Made by a program: the position numbers and the translations under genes
Shown here: positions 8,219-16,122 of the stretch, one piece after another
Layout: each line of letters begins with the position of its first letter
Numbering within the stretch: position 1 is the stretch's first letter
The notes under the pieces: model-generated
Seen by the model: the letters and a program-made list of their open reading frames with translations, nothing else
Databases searched by the model: none
Told to the model about the DNA's origin: nothing
DNA from: an uncultured Erysipelotrichaceae bacterium
Lineage (GTDB): Bacteria; Bacillota_I; Bacilli_A; Erysipelotrichales; Erysipelotrichaceae
DNA: 53,478 nt
Reading direction: 5' to 3'
Assembly: GCA_902778375.1 (NCBI GenBank)
Contig: CACYXJ010000006.1
Coordinates: 1-53,478, forward strand

Positions 8219-9085
8219 ATGACAAATGACAGAACAAGAAATACAACAACAGATTATGATCCGATGCTCGATCTTACCGCAACCGGTGAAAGACTCGTCG
8301 ATCCCCGTCTGATGAATACTGCTGCCCAGAGGAAGCTTCAGCCATCCAGAAAGTATTCCCTGAATACCATTCTGACAGGTCTGCTGATTTTCAACTGCGT
8401 GCTTCTGGTGTTTGCCCTTCTGGTTCATGCCAATCCGCAATGGGCTGCCTCGACAATGCATTCTTCCCAGCCGACAGAGCCTGTCGATACTTCAGTTCCC
8501 CTGCCGGCGGAACTGACAGATATCAACAGTGTCACGTTCCTGGTCGATCCGAGCCATTCCGTACCGGCGGACTATGTCCCGTCCGATCTGGAATCACCAT
8601 ATGTATCAAGCACCGGCGAAGTGATTCAGGTGCGTTCCGCTGTCGCTTCCGATCTGAAGGAAATGATCAATGACGCGAACGACGACGATGCACCGCTGAT
8701 CCTGACATCCGGATATGTATCCTTCGATACCCAGGAGGATTACTATTCCGACCGCGTTGCCATGGTCGGTGAAGCGGAAGCGCTGAAAACAACACCGAAA
8801 CCGGGATTCAGCGAACATCAGACCGGACTGGCAGTCGACTTCAGCGACAAGGATGACGGCACGGCAACAACAACAGCGTTTGCCGAATCAGCAGCCGGCA
8901 AATGGCTGAAGGAACATGCATGGGAATACGGATTCATTCAGAGATATCCGGAAGGAAAGGAAGAAATCACTTCCTACAGCTACATGCCCTGGCATTACAG
9001 ATATGTCGGACGCGACACGGCAAAAGCCATGCACGATGCCGATCCGAACATGACATTCGAAGAATACTTCCAGACAAATAAATAA
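8219..9085 (+). CDS. VanY-like M15B peptidase domain protein, membrane anchored
   Basis: A 288-residue protein with a hydrophilic N-terminus, one membrane segment at about residues 48-70, a low-complexity linker and an extracellular M15B peptidase domain. The family trims terminal D-Ala from peptidoglycan side chains. Zinc-ligand motifs are present: SEHQTGLAVDF (His200, Asp207) and PWHYRYVG (His259). The residue before PWH is normally the catalytic Glu (EPWH) but is Met256 here, so activity is doubtful. The ATG at 8219 was chosen because AGGTGA precedes it by five bases; the frame also contains a GTG at 8210 that overlaps that site. It is transcribed alone between two minus-strand units. Confidence 0.88.
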   Translation: MTNDRTRNTTTDYDPMLDLTATGERLVDPRLMNTAAQRKLQPSRKYSLNTILTGLLIFNCVLLVFALLVHANPQWAASTMHSSQPTEPVDTSVPLPAELTDINSVTFLVDPSHSVPADYVPSDLESPYVSSTGEVIQVRSAVASDLKEMINDANDDDAPLILTSGYVSFDTQEDYYSDRVAMVGEAEALKTTPKPGFSEHQTGLAVDFSDKDDGTATTTAFAESAAGKWLKEHAWEYGFIQRYPEGKEEITSYSYMPWHYRYVGRDTAKAMHDADPNMTFEEYFQTNK

Positions 9086-9109
9086 TCGGGAAATTCCCGA
9101 TTATTTTTT
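9081..9109. terminator. Bidirectional terminator between converging genes
   Basis: AATAATCGGGAA and TTCCCGATTATT form a near-perfect palindrome with T-rich flanks in both directions. It lies between the stops of the VanY-like gene and the MFS gene and includes the MFS stop codon. Confidence 0.88.
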
Positions 9110-10327
9110 CTTTCTGGCAAGATTTACTGTACAGAACAATGTCACCGCCTGCATGGCAATACACATGATCAGCACTGTGGCATATGTTCCCGTGATGTCA
9201 TACAGGAATCCCAGCATACCCACACTGGCGGCGTTGGCAGCTGATCCGGCAAAGGACATCAGCGGATATACCTTCGTATACTGCTCCATGCCGAAGACCT
9301 TGCGGACAATGATCGAAATCGCCGTCGAACTGTTGGCAAACGTGAAGCCGAAGACAAACGCCGCGACTGCCATGACCAGAGGCTGATGGATGAACAGCAT
9401 GACAACCAGCGCGGCAGTGCTTAACAGAGCATATACCGTCGTTGTCATAAAGGGTCCTTTCTTTTCACTGACAGCACCATACAGTATTTTTGAAATGATA
9501 TTGGCGGCACTGGCGAAAGAAACCATCAAAGCACCGCTGGCAGCACTCAGACCGACGGATGCGGCAAGAGACGGCAGATGCTGCATCAGACCGGCAATGA
9601 TATAGACCATAATTGTCATCAGCAAGGTAAAGATCATTTCCATTGAATGATGATCAACCTGTTCGTTGCTCTGAACAATTACAGCTTCCTGTTGATTCTC
9701 TTCCCGGTATTTCAGATATTCCTGATATCCGTACGGTTCCATACCGACCTGGGATGGTTTCAGCCTGACCGGATACAGAATCGCCGGCAGACAGAAGAGG
9801 ACCATGACAGCGGATATGAAAAGATATCCGAACCGCCATCCCTGGGATGCGATGATATTTGTAAACAGTCCCGACAGAAGCACGCCCGGCAGACCGCTGA
9901 AAGACATGGCAACGCTGATCATGACTCCGTTTCTTGCCAGAAACCACTGATTGATTACCATCGTTGCCATGACAAAGCTCAATAATCCGGCACCGATACC
10001 GCGGATCACACTGCAGGCATACATCAGATACAGCTTGTCTGCCATGGAAAGCAATGCCGTACCGCCGATACACAGAACCGCACCGGTGATGATCAGCGGT
10101 TTCAAATTTTTCTCATTGCGCAGGATCCGGCCGATAAACAGTCCGCTGAATGCCGATGCCATTGCAGCAATCGTATATGTCATGGAAACGGAACCTTTTG
10201 ATATATTCAGGTCCGTACTGACAGCGTTGTAGAACAGACCTGACGTGCCGAAACAGATACCCATCGAACAGCCAACCAGTCCGCATACTGCGATCATGGT
10301 CATGACATATCTCAGTTTTCCTTTCAT
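9101..10327 (-). CDS. Major facilitator superfamily transporter
   Basis: A 408-residue polytopic membrane protein with about twelve hydrophobic segments in two halves, split by a charged loop at about residues 205-235 (KPSQVGMEPYGYQEYLKYREE). The first half has the MFS pattern GLFIGRILRNEKNLKPLIITG after the second helix, and the repeat-like pattern GAVSEKKGPF is in the second half. The overall look resembles the oxalate/formate antiporter-type MFS group, but substrate cannot be read from sequence. The start has GGGG seven bases upstream. It is divergent from rpmH across 141 bases containing a long imperfect palindrome. Confidence 0.85.
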   Translation of the reverse strand: MKGKLRYVMTMIAVCGLVGCSMGICFGTSGLFYNAVSTDLNISKGSVSMTYTIAAMASAFSGLFIGRILRNEKNLKPLIITGAVLCIGGTALLSMADKLYLMYACSVIRGIGAGLLSFVMATMVINQWFLARNGVMISVAMSFSGLPGVLLSGLFTNIIASQGWRFGYLFISAVMVLFCLPAILYPVRLKPSQVGMEPYGYQEYLKYREENQQEAVIVQSNEQVDHHSMEMIFTLLMTIMVYIIAGLMQHLPSLAASVGLSAASGALMVSFASAANIISKILYGAVSEKKGPFMTTTVYALLSTAALVVMLFIHQPLVMAVAAFVFGFTFANSSTAISIIVRKVFGMEQYTKVYPLMSFAGSAANAASVGMLGFLYDITGTYATVLIMCIAMQAVTLFCTVNLARKKK

Positions 10328-10365
10328 ATTCTTTCCCCTTTCTCAGCATTCTCTGCCATATAAAC

Positions 10366-10397
10366 CAATAAATGACGCTTTTTTACGTTATTTATTG
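10366..10397. repeat. Imperfect palindrome between MFS gene and rpmH
   Basis: CAATAAATGACG (10366-10377) and CGTTATTTATTG (10386-10397) are inverted repeats with one mismatch across an 8-base T-rich spacer. The right arm overlaps the -35 box of the rpmH promoter, so it could be an operator for either divergent gene. Confidence 0.5.
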
Positions 10398-10423
10398 ACT
10401 TTTTGATTGATTCCCTTTAATAT
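10395..10423 (+). promoter_or_regulatory. Sigma-A type promoter for rpmH
   Basis: TTGACT (10395-10400), a 17-base spacer and TAATAT (10418-10423) lie about 45 bases before the rpmH start. It is the best promoter-like match in the divergent region. Confidence 0.7.
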
Positions 10424-10468
10424 TAACACGCGTTGTTTTCTTAATGTATAAATGTGGAGGTGGTAGTA

Positions 10469-10603
10469 ATGAAGAGAACATACCAGCCAAGCAAGAAAAA
10501 GACCAAGTCCAATCATGGCTTTAGAGCCCGCATGTCTACTGTAGGCGGACGCAAGGTCCTGGCAAGACGCCGTGCCAAGGGCAGAAAGGTATTATCTGCT
10601 TAA
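10469..10603 (+). CDS. rpmH: 50S ribosomal protein L34
   Basis: This 44-residue, very basic large-subunit protein reads [18 protein letters not shown], then [20 protein letters not shown], and ends RKVLSA. That is the full canonical L34 length and pattern. GGAGGTGG precedes the ATG by five bases. It opens the rpmH-rnpA-yidC-jag series on the plus strand, pointing toward dnaA rather than away from it as in Bacillus. Confidence 0.97.
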   Translation: MKRTYQPSKKKTKSNHGFRARMSTVGGRKVLARRRAKGRKVLSA

Positions 10604-10606
10604 GAG

Positions 10607-10628
10607 CCACCAACAGGTGGTTTTTTTT
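10607..10628 (+). terminator. Intrinsic terminator between rpmH and rnpA
   Basis: CCACC and GGTGG pair across an AACA loop, followed by eight T. It sits four bases after the rpmH stop and eight bases before rnpA, so it probably lets most transcripts end after L34 and lowers rnpA expression. Confidence 0.8.
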
Positions 10629-10635
10629 AAAGCTT

Positions 10636-10965
10636 ATGAAAAAGAAAAATCGTATCAGAAAGCAGCAGGAATTCCAGAAACTGATCCATAACGGCACGAA
10701 GTATGCCAACCATTCGTTTGTCATGTATATTCAGCCGAAAGCTGAATCTGAAGCAAGAATCGGAATTACCCTGTCGAAAAAAATCGGTAATGCAGTGGAG
10801 AGAAATCTGATCAAGCGTCAGGTGCGCATGATGTGCCAGGATCTTGTTCATTTTGAAGATTATCCCTTCGACTGTATTCTGATCGTACGTTACGGCTATA
10901 AGGAGCAGTCTTTTGAATCAAATAAAAATAACTTGGAAAAACTGTTCCGTAAAGCTACAATGTAA
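10636..10965 (+). CDS. rnpA: Ribonuclease P protein component
   Basis: The protein subunit of RNase P, which helps the catalytic RNA bind and mature precursor tRNA 5' ends. The 109 residues match the family. The start MKKKNRIRKQQEFQKLIHNG and the RNR-type signature VERNLIKRQVRMMCQDL are clear. The ATG lies just past the T-run of a terminator with no recognisable Shine-Dalgarno sequence (TTAAAGCTT before ATG), so translation is probably weak. Confidence 0.95.
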   Translation: MKKKNRIRKQQEFQKLIHNGTKYANHSFVMYIQPKAESEARIGITLSKKIGNAVERNLIKRQVRMMCQDLVHFEDYPFDCILIVRYGYKEQSFESNKNNLEKLFRKATM

Positions 10966-10990
10966 TAGTTATATAAAATAAGGAGACTAT

Positions 10991-11932
10991 ATGAAGCTGA
11001 CACCACGTACAAAAAAACTGCTTACTTTGTCGGCTCTGGTTCTTGTAGTGATATTCCTGAGCGGCTGTCGCGTCCCGATGGACGAGAACAATCATGTCAT
11101 CTATATCGCCAATGAAGCAGTGCCCGGCTCTGAGTATACATTCCGTACCAGTTTCGCAGAAGTATTCGCCAATGAAAACTGGTTCATGGCATTATTCGTT
11201 TATCCTCTGTCCTGGCTGATCAACCACCTGGCACCGATTATTTCAGTCGGCGGTGCGATCGCTGTCGTTACGATCCTTGTAAACGGTGTTCTCGGTGCAC
11301 TGACCATGAAGTCCTCAATTGCGACTCAGCAGATGCAGATGATCCAGCCGGAAATGGACAGGATCCAGAGAAAATACGAAGGCCGTGAAGACGAAGCATC
11401 GAAGATGCGCATGGCGCAGGAAACCCAGGCTCTCTACAAGAAATACGATATCAATCCTCTGAGCACGATCCTGGTTGCCTTCCTGCAGTTCCCTGTCATC
11501 ATGGCAATGTATATGTCCGTTCACCGTTCCTGGGCTGTCCAGTCCGGTACATTCCTGGGCATGAATCTGCAGACAACACCGCTGGAGGGAATGAAAGTTC
11601 TTCTCCAGGGCGATATGTCCGGTCTTTCCTACCTCTTCCTGTTCATCTTCATGGGCGCATGTCAGTTCCTGGCAATGAAGCTGCCGCAGATGATTCAGAA
11701 GAAGAAAGCGGAGGAAGAAGCCGCAAAGCATCACCGCAAGCCGCCGGAAACAAGCAATCAGAGTCAGATGATGCAGTACTATATGGTCGGTATGATTCTG
11801 TTCTTCGGTCTGATGTGGCCTTCTGCCATGTCCCTTTACTGGGCCATCAATTCCCTTGTTACGATTGCCAAAACTCTGATCGTACAGAAAGTCATTGATA
11901 AAAAACAGGCAGAAACCGCTAAAGGAAGGTAA
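10991..11932 (+). CDS. yidC: Membrane protein insertase YidC/OxaA (SpoIIIJ type)
   Basis: This insertase integrates membrane proteins, with or without the Sec channel. The 313-residue protein begins with a lipoprotein signal peptide (LVLVVIFLSGC, lipidated Cys at about 26), as in Gram-positive YidC. The conserved five-helix core follows, including IISVGGAIAVVTILVN, the hairpin QPEMDRIQRKYEGREDE and QFPVIMAMYMS. The C-terminal tail is basic. AAGGAG precedes the start, 25 bases after rnpA. It overlaps the first candidate jag start by one base, the usual yidC-jag pairing. Confidence 0.96.
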   Translation: MKLTPRTKKLLTLSALVLVVIFLSGCRVPMDENNHVIYIANEAVPGSEYTFRTSFAEVFANENWFMALFVYPLSWLINHLAPIISVGGAIAVVTILVNGVLGALTMKSSIATQQMQMIQPEMDRIQRKYEGREDEASKMRMAQETQALYKKYDINPLSTILVAFLQFPVIMAMYMSVHRSWAVQSGTFLGMNLQTTPLEGMKVLLQGDMSGLSYLFLFIFMGACQFLAMKLPQMIQKKKAEEEAAKHHRKPPETSNQSQMMQYYMVGMILFFGLMWPSAMSLYWAINSLVTIAKTLIVQKVIDKKQAETAKGR

Positions 11933-11937
11933 TGAAG

Positions 11938-12564
11938 ATGAAAAACTATACAGCAAAAACTCTCGAAGAACTGCTCGCCAATGCCGCTGAGGATAAAGGC
12001 GTCGCAGTGGAAGACCTTCAGTATACGGTTACCGAAGAAAAAGAAGGACTGCTGGGTATCGGCAAGTCTGTCAGTGCCGATGTATTCTGCATGGACGATG
12101 TGAAGGAATTCCTGTTCGATTATCTTGGAAACTTCTTTACCAGTATCGATCAGGATATCGAAGTCGCGATCGAAGAAAAAAGAGACAGCTTTATCGTCAA
12201 CCTGAATGCTGACAACAATGCTGTTCTGATCGGCAAGATGGGCAAGACCCTTGCTGCTTTCAACACAATTGTCAGAGCTGCTGTCAATTCTGAATTCAAA
12301 AAGAGAATCGATGTTCTGATTGATATAAACCACTATAAGGAAGACCGTTATGCAAAACTCCGCTCCATGGCCAAGAGAATTGCCAAGCAGGTCCAGAGAT
12401 CAAAGGTCGATGTCGAACTGGATCCGATGCCGAATGATGAAAGAAAGGTCATTCATAAGACTCTGAACGAATGGCACAACATCAAGACAGAGTCGGAAGG
12501 AGAAGCTGCCAACCGTCATATCTGCATCCGTTATGTCAGCGATACTCCGGAAGAAGTAGCCTGA
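11938..12564 (+). CDS. jag: RNA-binding protein Jag (KhpB)
   Basis: A 208-residue protein with Jag_N (about 1-50, including EEKEGLLGIGK), a KH domain (about 75-140, LIGKMGKTLAAFNTIVRAAVN) and an R3H domain (about 145-205, DERKVIHKTLNEW). In Firmicutes KhpB binds RNA and affects cell elongation and division. The ATG at 11938 is preferred over the one at 11932 because GGAAGG lies eight bases upstream of it but only two from the other. A terminator follows, then the DnaA-box region. Confidence 0.93.
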   Translation: MKNYTAKTLEELLANAAEDKGVAVEDLQYTVTEEKEGLLGIGKSVSADVFCMDDVKEFLFDYLGNFFTSIDQDIEVAIEEKRDSFIVNLNADNNAVLIGKMGKTLAAFNTIVRAAVNSEFKKRIDVLIDINHYKEDRYAKLRSMAKRIAKQVQRSKVDVELDPMPNDERKVIHKTLNEWHNIKTESEGEAANRHICIRYVSDTPEEVA

Positions 12565-12584
12565 TCAAAACAATTCAATACAAG

Positions 12585-12613
12585 ATCCCGTCCTGAATGA
12601 GACGGGATTTTTA
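12585..12613 (+). terminator. Terminator after jag
   Basis: ATCCCGTC and GACGGGAT pair across an 8-base loop followed by TTTTTAT. It closes the rpmH-jag unit before the origin region. Confidence 0.88.
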
Positions 12614-12619
12614 TATATG

Positions 12620-13110
12620 TCTGTACCGGCATTATCACTTGTTTAATTGTATAATCACAAACAATTGTGGATAAATTTCAAATTCTGATATTTATGTAAA
12701 AAAGATAGTTATTTACATAAATAATCCGGTGGTGGAAATTGTGACTTTTCCACCCTTTTTTCACAATGAAAACTTTTCAGTTTTCCACAATTGTTGAAAA
12801 CTGTTGAAAATCACTTTTCTTCAGTATTTACGGGCATTTTTTGATGTTTATAAATTGTTTGTTACATCTTTTCATTGATATGTTTTCAACATTTTTCCGG
12901 GTTTTCGACATGTGGGTAAAAAACCCACATTTTTTCCACTTCTGAATTTTGTTGACAATTGTGGAAAACTCCCTGAAGTCCCTGTTTATCGCATATTCTG
13001 CTGTTTTCAGGTATGTGGATAAAAAAGTTATCAACATTTTACCTATGGATTTTCCTTTTTTTCCAACTTAAAATTATATTGCATCAATGCATTAGTTAGG
13101 AGTTTTACGT
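12620..13110. other. oriC: Origin of replication region upstream of dnaA
   Basis: A non-coding AT-rich stretch of about 490 bases. Exact DnaA boxes TGTGGATAA occur at 12666-12674 and 13014-13022, and near matches at 12911-12919 (TGTGGGTAA) and 13028-13036 (TTATCAACA). Weaker TTTTCCACA-type motifs lie at 12781-12789 and, inverted, at 12960-12968. TGTGGGT/ACCCACA at 12911-12929 is a perfect inverted repeat. The last boxes abut the likely dnaA promoter, allowing DnaA autoregulation. The arrangement resembles the upstream half of a bipartite Bacillus-type oriC. Confidence 0.8.
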
Positions 13111-13113
13111 ATC

Positions 13114-14481
13114 ATGTCTCAGGGAAGAGAACAGTATCTGGTTGAGGTATGGAACAAGATCCTTCAGTATCTTTACAGCAACCGCAATATAGAACCCCAG
13201 ATCCTGGATACCTTCTATTCGCCCTGTTCCTTGTATGAACTGACGGATGAGAAAGCAATTCTGCTGGTTCCCAATATTGTATCAAAACAGATTATCCAGA
13301 GTCAGTCTGATATTATCAGTGCTGCTTTTGTTGATGTTCTGAACAAGGATACACCGATGATTGTGGAAATCTACCAGGAATCCAATCTGCCGATCACAAT
13401 CGATCCGGTGATTCAGATCGATGAAAAAGAATTCCAGTCAATGCCGATTCAGAAGGAGAGAACTTTTGATAATTTTGTTGTCGGCGACTGCAACCGGGAA
13501 AGTCAGGCCGCTGCACTGGCATGTGCGATCAATCCCGGAAAATTCTTCAATCCTCTGTTTATCTACGGCAATTCCGGACTGGGAAAAACACATCTGCTGA
13601 TGGCAATTGCCAATTATGTACAGAAAAATGATCCGACAAAGAAGATTTATTACACAGAATCCCTTAAATTTGTCGAAAATGTCGTCAATGCCATTCATGA
13701 CGGCAAAATAGATGCTTTCAAACAATATCTTTATTCCATCGATCTGCTTCTGGTGGATGATATCCAGTTCCTGGCAGGTAAGGAGAAGTCGCATGAAATC
13801 TTCTTTACCATTTATAACGAACTGGTAAACAACAGAAAACAGATCTGTATCGCTTCCGACCGGCAGCCAAAGGAAATCAAAGGTCTGGAAGACAGGCTGA
13901 TCAGCCGTTTCTCCAGCGGTCTTTCCGTCGGTATCGATTCACCGGAATTCGAAACATCGATGGCAATATTGAAAATGAAGATCAGACAGAACAGCTACGG
14001 CATGGATGATGTCGAACAGGAGGCACTTGCCTATATCGCAAGCAATTTCTCAGGCAATGTCAGAGATCTGGAAGGTGCATGGAACAGAGTTCTCTTCTAT
14101 GCCATCCAGTTCCAGCAGGATGGCGGCGTAATCAAGTATGAAACAGTACTGAATGCGCTTAAGAATCAGGCTGTCGTCTCCGATAAGACCGGTCTTTCAC
14201 CGAAAAAGATCATCAAGACGGTCGCGGATTACTATGGTCTGACCCGTCAACAGATCACATCCAAGACACGAACCAAGAATATCGCCAATGCCAGACATAT
14301 TTCCATCTATCTCTGCCGCAAGCTTCTCGATCTGCCATATATCAAGATCGGCGATGAATTCGGCGGCCGCGATCATTCCACAATCATCAGCGCCTGTACC
14401 AAAGTTGAGACCCAGATTCATAAGGACAAGGTCTTCGCCCGGGCAGTGGAGGAAATCGAAAAACAGATCGGTGTTGCATAA
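13114..14481 (+). CDS. dnaA: Chromosomal replication initiator protein DnaA
   Basis: DnaA binds DnaA boxes, oligomerises with ATP and melts the origin. The 455 residues show an N-terminal interaction domain (1-85), a short linker, an AAA+ domain with Walker A GNSGLGKTH (152-160) and Walker B LLLVDDIQFL, and a C-terminal helix-turn-helix with the signature GGRDHSTIISACTKVE. The start has AGGAG eleven bases upstream, slightly long. DnaA boxes lie on both sides of the gene, consistent with self-regulation and a bipartite origin. dnaN follows after 147 bases. Confidence 0.98.
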   Translation: MSQGREQYLVEVWNKILQYLYSNRNIEPQILDTFYSPCSLYELTDEKAILLVPNIVSKQIIQSQSDIISAAFVDVLNKDTPMIVEIYQESNLPITIDPVIQIDEKEFQSMPIQKERTFDNFVVGDCNRESQAAALACAINPGKFFNPLFIYGNSGLGKTHLLMAIANYVQKNDPTKKIYYTESLKFVENVVNAIHDGKIDAFKQYLYSIDLLLVDDIQFLAGKEKSHEIFFTIYNELVNNRKQICIASDRQPKEIKGLEDRLISRFSSGLSVGIDSPEFETSMAILKMKIRQNSYGMDDVEQEALAYIASNFSGNVRDLEGAWNRVLFYAIQFQQDGGVIKYETVLNALKNQAVVSDKTGLSPKKIIKTVADYYGLTRQQITSKTRTKNIANARHISIYLCRKLLDLPYIKIGDEFGGRDHSTIISACTKVETQIHKDKVFARAVEEIEKQIGVA

Positions 14482-14487
14482 ACCACA

Positions 14488-14620
14488 TTTTATCCACTTT
14501 CAATTCACACCCTGAAATGATATAAAAATACAATGGATAAGGGATATTTCCGGGTTTTCCACAATATCCACAGTCCTAATAAGAATAATACTTAGAAATA
14601 CTTAATATATAACGGGAGGG
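14488..14620. other. Second DnaA-box cluster with candidate unwinding element
   Basis: Between dnaA and dnaN lie TTATCCACT (14490-14498), TTTTCCACA (14555-14563) and ATATCCACA (14564-14572). The last box is followed by a 4-base GTCC spacer and then TAATAAGAATAA (14577-14588), a DnaA-trio-like run of NAA triplets, and an AT-rich tail with two AATACTTA copies. Box, short GC-richer spacer, trios and AT-rich DNA is the known basal unwinding layout in Bacillus, which has its unwinding element in this same interval. Confidence 0.65.
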
Positions 14621-14628
14621 TTCCAGCA

Positions 14629-15747
14629 ATGAATTTCACAGTATCCAAGAATGAACTGAGCACAGTTCTTCAGTATGTAAGCCATGCGATTTCTCCGAAT
14701 TCGCCGCAGCCGTCATTAAGAGGAATCAAAATTGAAGCAGTCGACGACAGTCTTCTGATTACCGGCAGCGATGCTGATATTTCGATCTTCTATACAATGA
14801 AGAAAGATGATAAGAACAATCTGAATATCATGGAGGAAGGTTCGATTCTGGTTGAATCCAGATACCTCAATGAAATCGTCAAGAAAATCGACTCCGATGA
14901 GATCCATGTGGAAATCATCGATGGTGCCCTGACACGTTTCTCCGGCAATTCCGCCCAGTTCAAGATCAACGGCATGCGTCCGGATGATTATCCTTCCATC
15001 GATTTCTCCAAACCGGCTTCATCGATCCAGATGAATGCGTCCGATCTGTCTCTTGTCATTGAACAGACAGCATTCGCGGCATCCGTAAAGGAAACACGTC
15101 CGGTACTGACCGGTGTCAATTTCCGTATGGAAGACAATGTTCTCTGCTTTACCGCAACCGATTCCTACCGGCTGGCGAAAAAGAGAATTCCGTTCGATGC
15201 TGATGTTACCTTCAATGTCACGATTCCGGCCAAGAGCCTGAATGAAGTCAGAACGACAATGCTCGGTAAGGAAGGAACGATAGAAATTGCTGTCAGCGAT
15301 AAGAAAGCCCAGTTTATTTCCGATACGATGATCCTGCAGACAAGACTGCTGGACGGCGGCTATCCTGAAACAGACCGTCTGATTCCGAAGGAATTCAACT
15401 ATCAGATGAATATCAACCGCTATGATCTGATCCGTGCGATCGACCGTACGACATTCATCAAAAACGAAAACATGACGATCAACCGTCTGCAGATGTCCCA
15501 GGATGAGATTATTCTGACCAATAAGAGCCAGGAAATCGGTGAATCTCATGAAACGCTGGCTGCTGTCTTCGAGGGTGAACCTCTTGATATCAGTTTTGCC
15601 GGCAACTATGTCATGGATGCCGCAAAAGCACTCAAGGGAGAATCGATCAAGATCAGCTTTACCGGCGATATGAAACCGTTCATTCTGACTTCTCCGGAAG
15701 ATGATACAGTACTGCAGCTGGTACTGCCGGTAAGGACTTATAACTGA
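14629..15747 (+). CDS. dnaN: DNA polymerase III beta subunit (sliding clamp)
   Basis: The clamp encircles DNA and tethers the replicative polymerase. The 372 residues cover three repeated clamp domains of about 120 residues and include NGMRPDDYPSID in domain one, LTGVNFRMEDNVLCFTATDSYRLA in domain two and the C-terminal PVRTYN end. CGGGAGGG precedes the ATG. The leader holds the candidate unwinding element, and a terminator follows. Confidence 0.98.
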   Translation: MNFTVSKNELSTVLQYVSHAISPNSPQPSLRGIKIEAVDDSLLITGSDADISIFYTMKKDDKNNLNIMEEGSILVESRYLNEIVKKIDSDEIHVEIIDGALTRFSGNSAQFKINGMRPDDYPSIDFSKPASSIQMNASDLSLVIEQTAFAASVKETRPVLTGVNFRMEDNVLCFTATDSYRLAKKRIPFDADVTFNVTIPAKSLNEVRTTMLGKEGTIEIAVSDKKAQFISDTMILQTRLLDGGYPETDRLIPKEFNYQMNINRYDLIRAIDRTTFIKNENMTINRLQMSQDEIILTNKSQEIGESHETLAAVFEGEPLDISFAGNYVMDAAKALKGESIKISFTGDMKPFILTSPEDDTVLQLVLPVRTYN

Positions 15748-15810
15748 TCAGAAACAGCCTCTTTTTCCGGGGTTTGAAAACAGTCCTGAAAACAAACATA
15801 AAATATGTTG

Positions 15811-15838
15811 AAAAATGGCTTTTTCAAGCCATTTTTTG
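15811..15838 (+). terminator. Terminator after dnaN
   Basis: AAAATGGCTT and AAGCCATTTT pair across a short TTTC loop and run into a T-tract. A new promoter follows at once, so yaaA-recF-gyrB-gyrA form a separate unit from dnaA-dnaN. Confidence 0.85.
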
Positions 15839-15851
15839 ATGGTCGGAAACG

Positions 15852-15880
15852 TTGAGAAAAATGCTCTTTTATAATATAAT
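15852..15880 (+). promoter_or_regulatory. Sigma-A type promoter for yaaA-recF-gyrBA
   Basis: TTGAGA (15852-15857), a 17-base spacer and an exact TATAAT (15875-15880) lie about 40 bases before yaaA, directly after the dnaN terminator. Confidence 0.85.
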
Positions 15881-15921
15881 AAGGAAGACGTTAAACCGGT
15901 TAGATAAGGGAGTTTTTTTTA

Positions 15922-16122
15922 ATGAACAGGGAAGAGAAAAACTATATTACACTGCAGCAGTTTCTGAAATTGAAAGATATCGTTTCTTCCGGCGGCGAAG
16001 CCAAGTTTTTTATTGCCGAAAATGAAATTCTCGTAAACGGTGAAACGGAAAAACGCAGAGGCAGAAAACTGTATCCCGGCGATACTGTTTCTGTCAACGG
16101 CAGAAAGTATGAGATTTCCTGA
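15922..16122 (+). CDS. yaaA: S4-domain protein YaaA
   Basis: A 66-residue S4-type RNA-binding protein (ITLQQFLKLKDIVSSGGEAK, then ILVNGETEKRRGRKLYPGD). This small gene sits between dnaN and recF in many Firmicutes and has been linked in Bacillus to ribosome assembly. GGGAG precedes the start at somewhat long spacing because of an eight-T run. Its TGA overlaps the recF ATG by one base, implying coupling. Confidence 0.9.
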   Translation: MNREEKNYITLQQFLKLKDIVSSGGEAKFFIAENEILVNGETEKRRGRKLYPGDTVSVNGRKYEIS

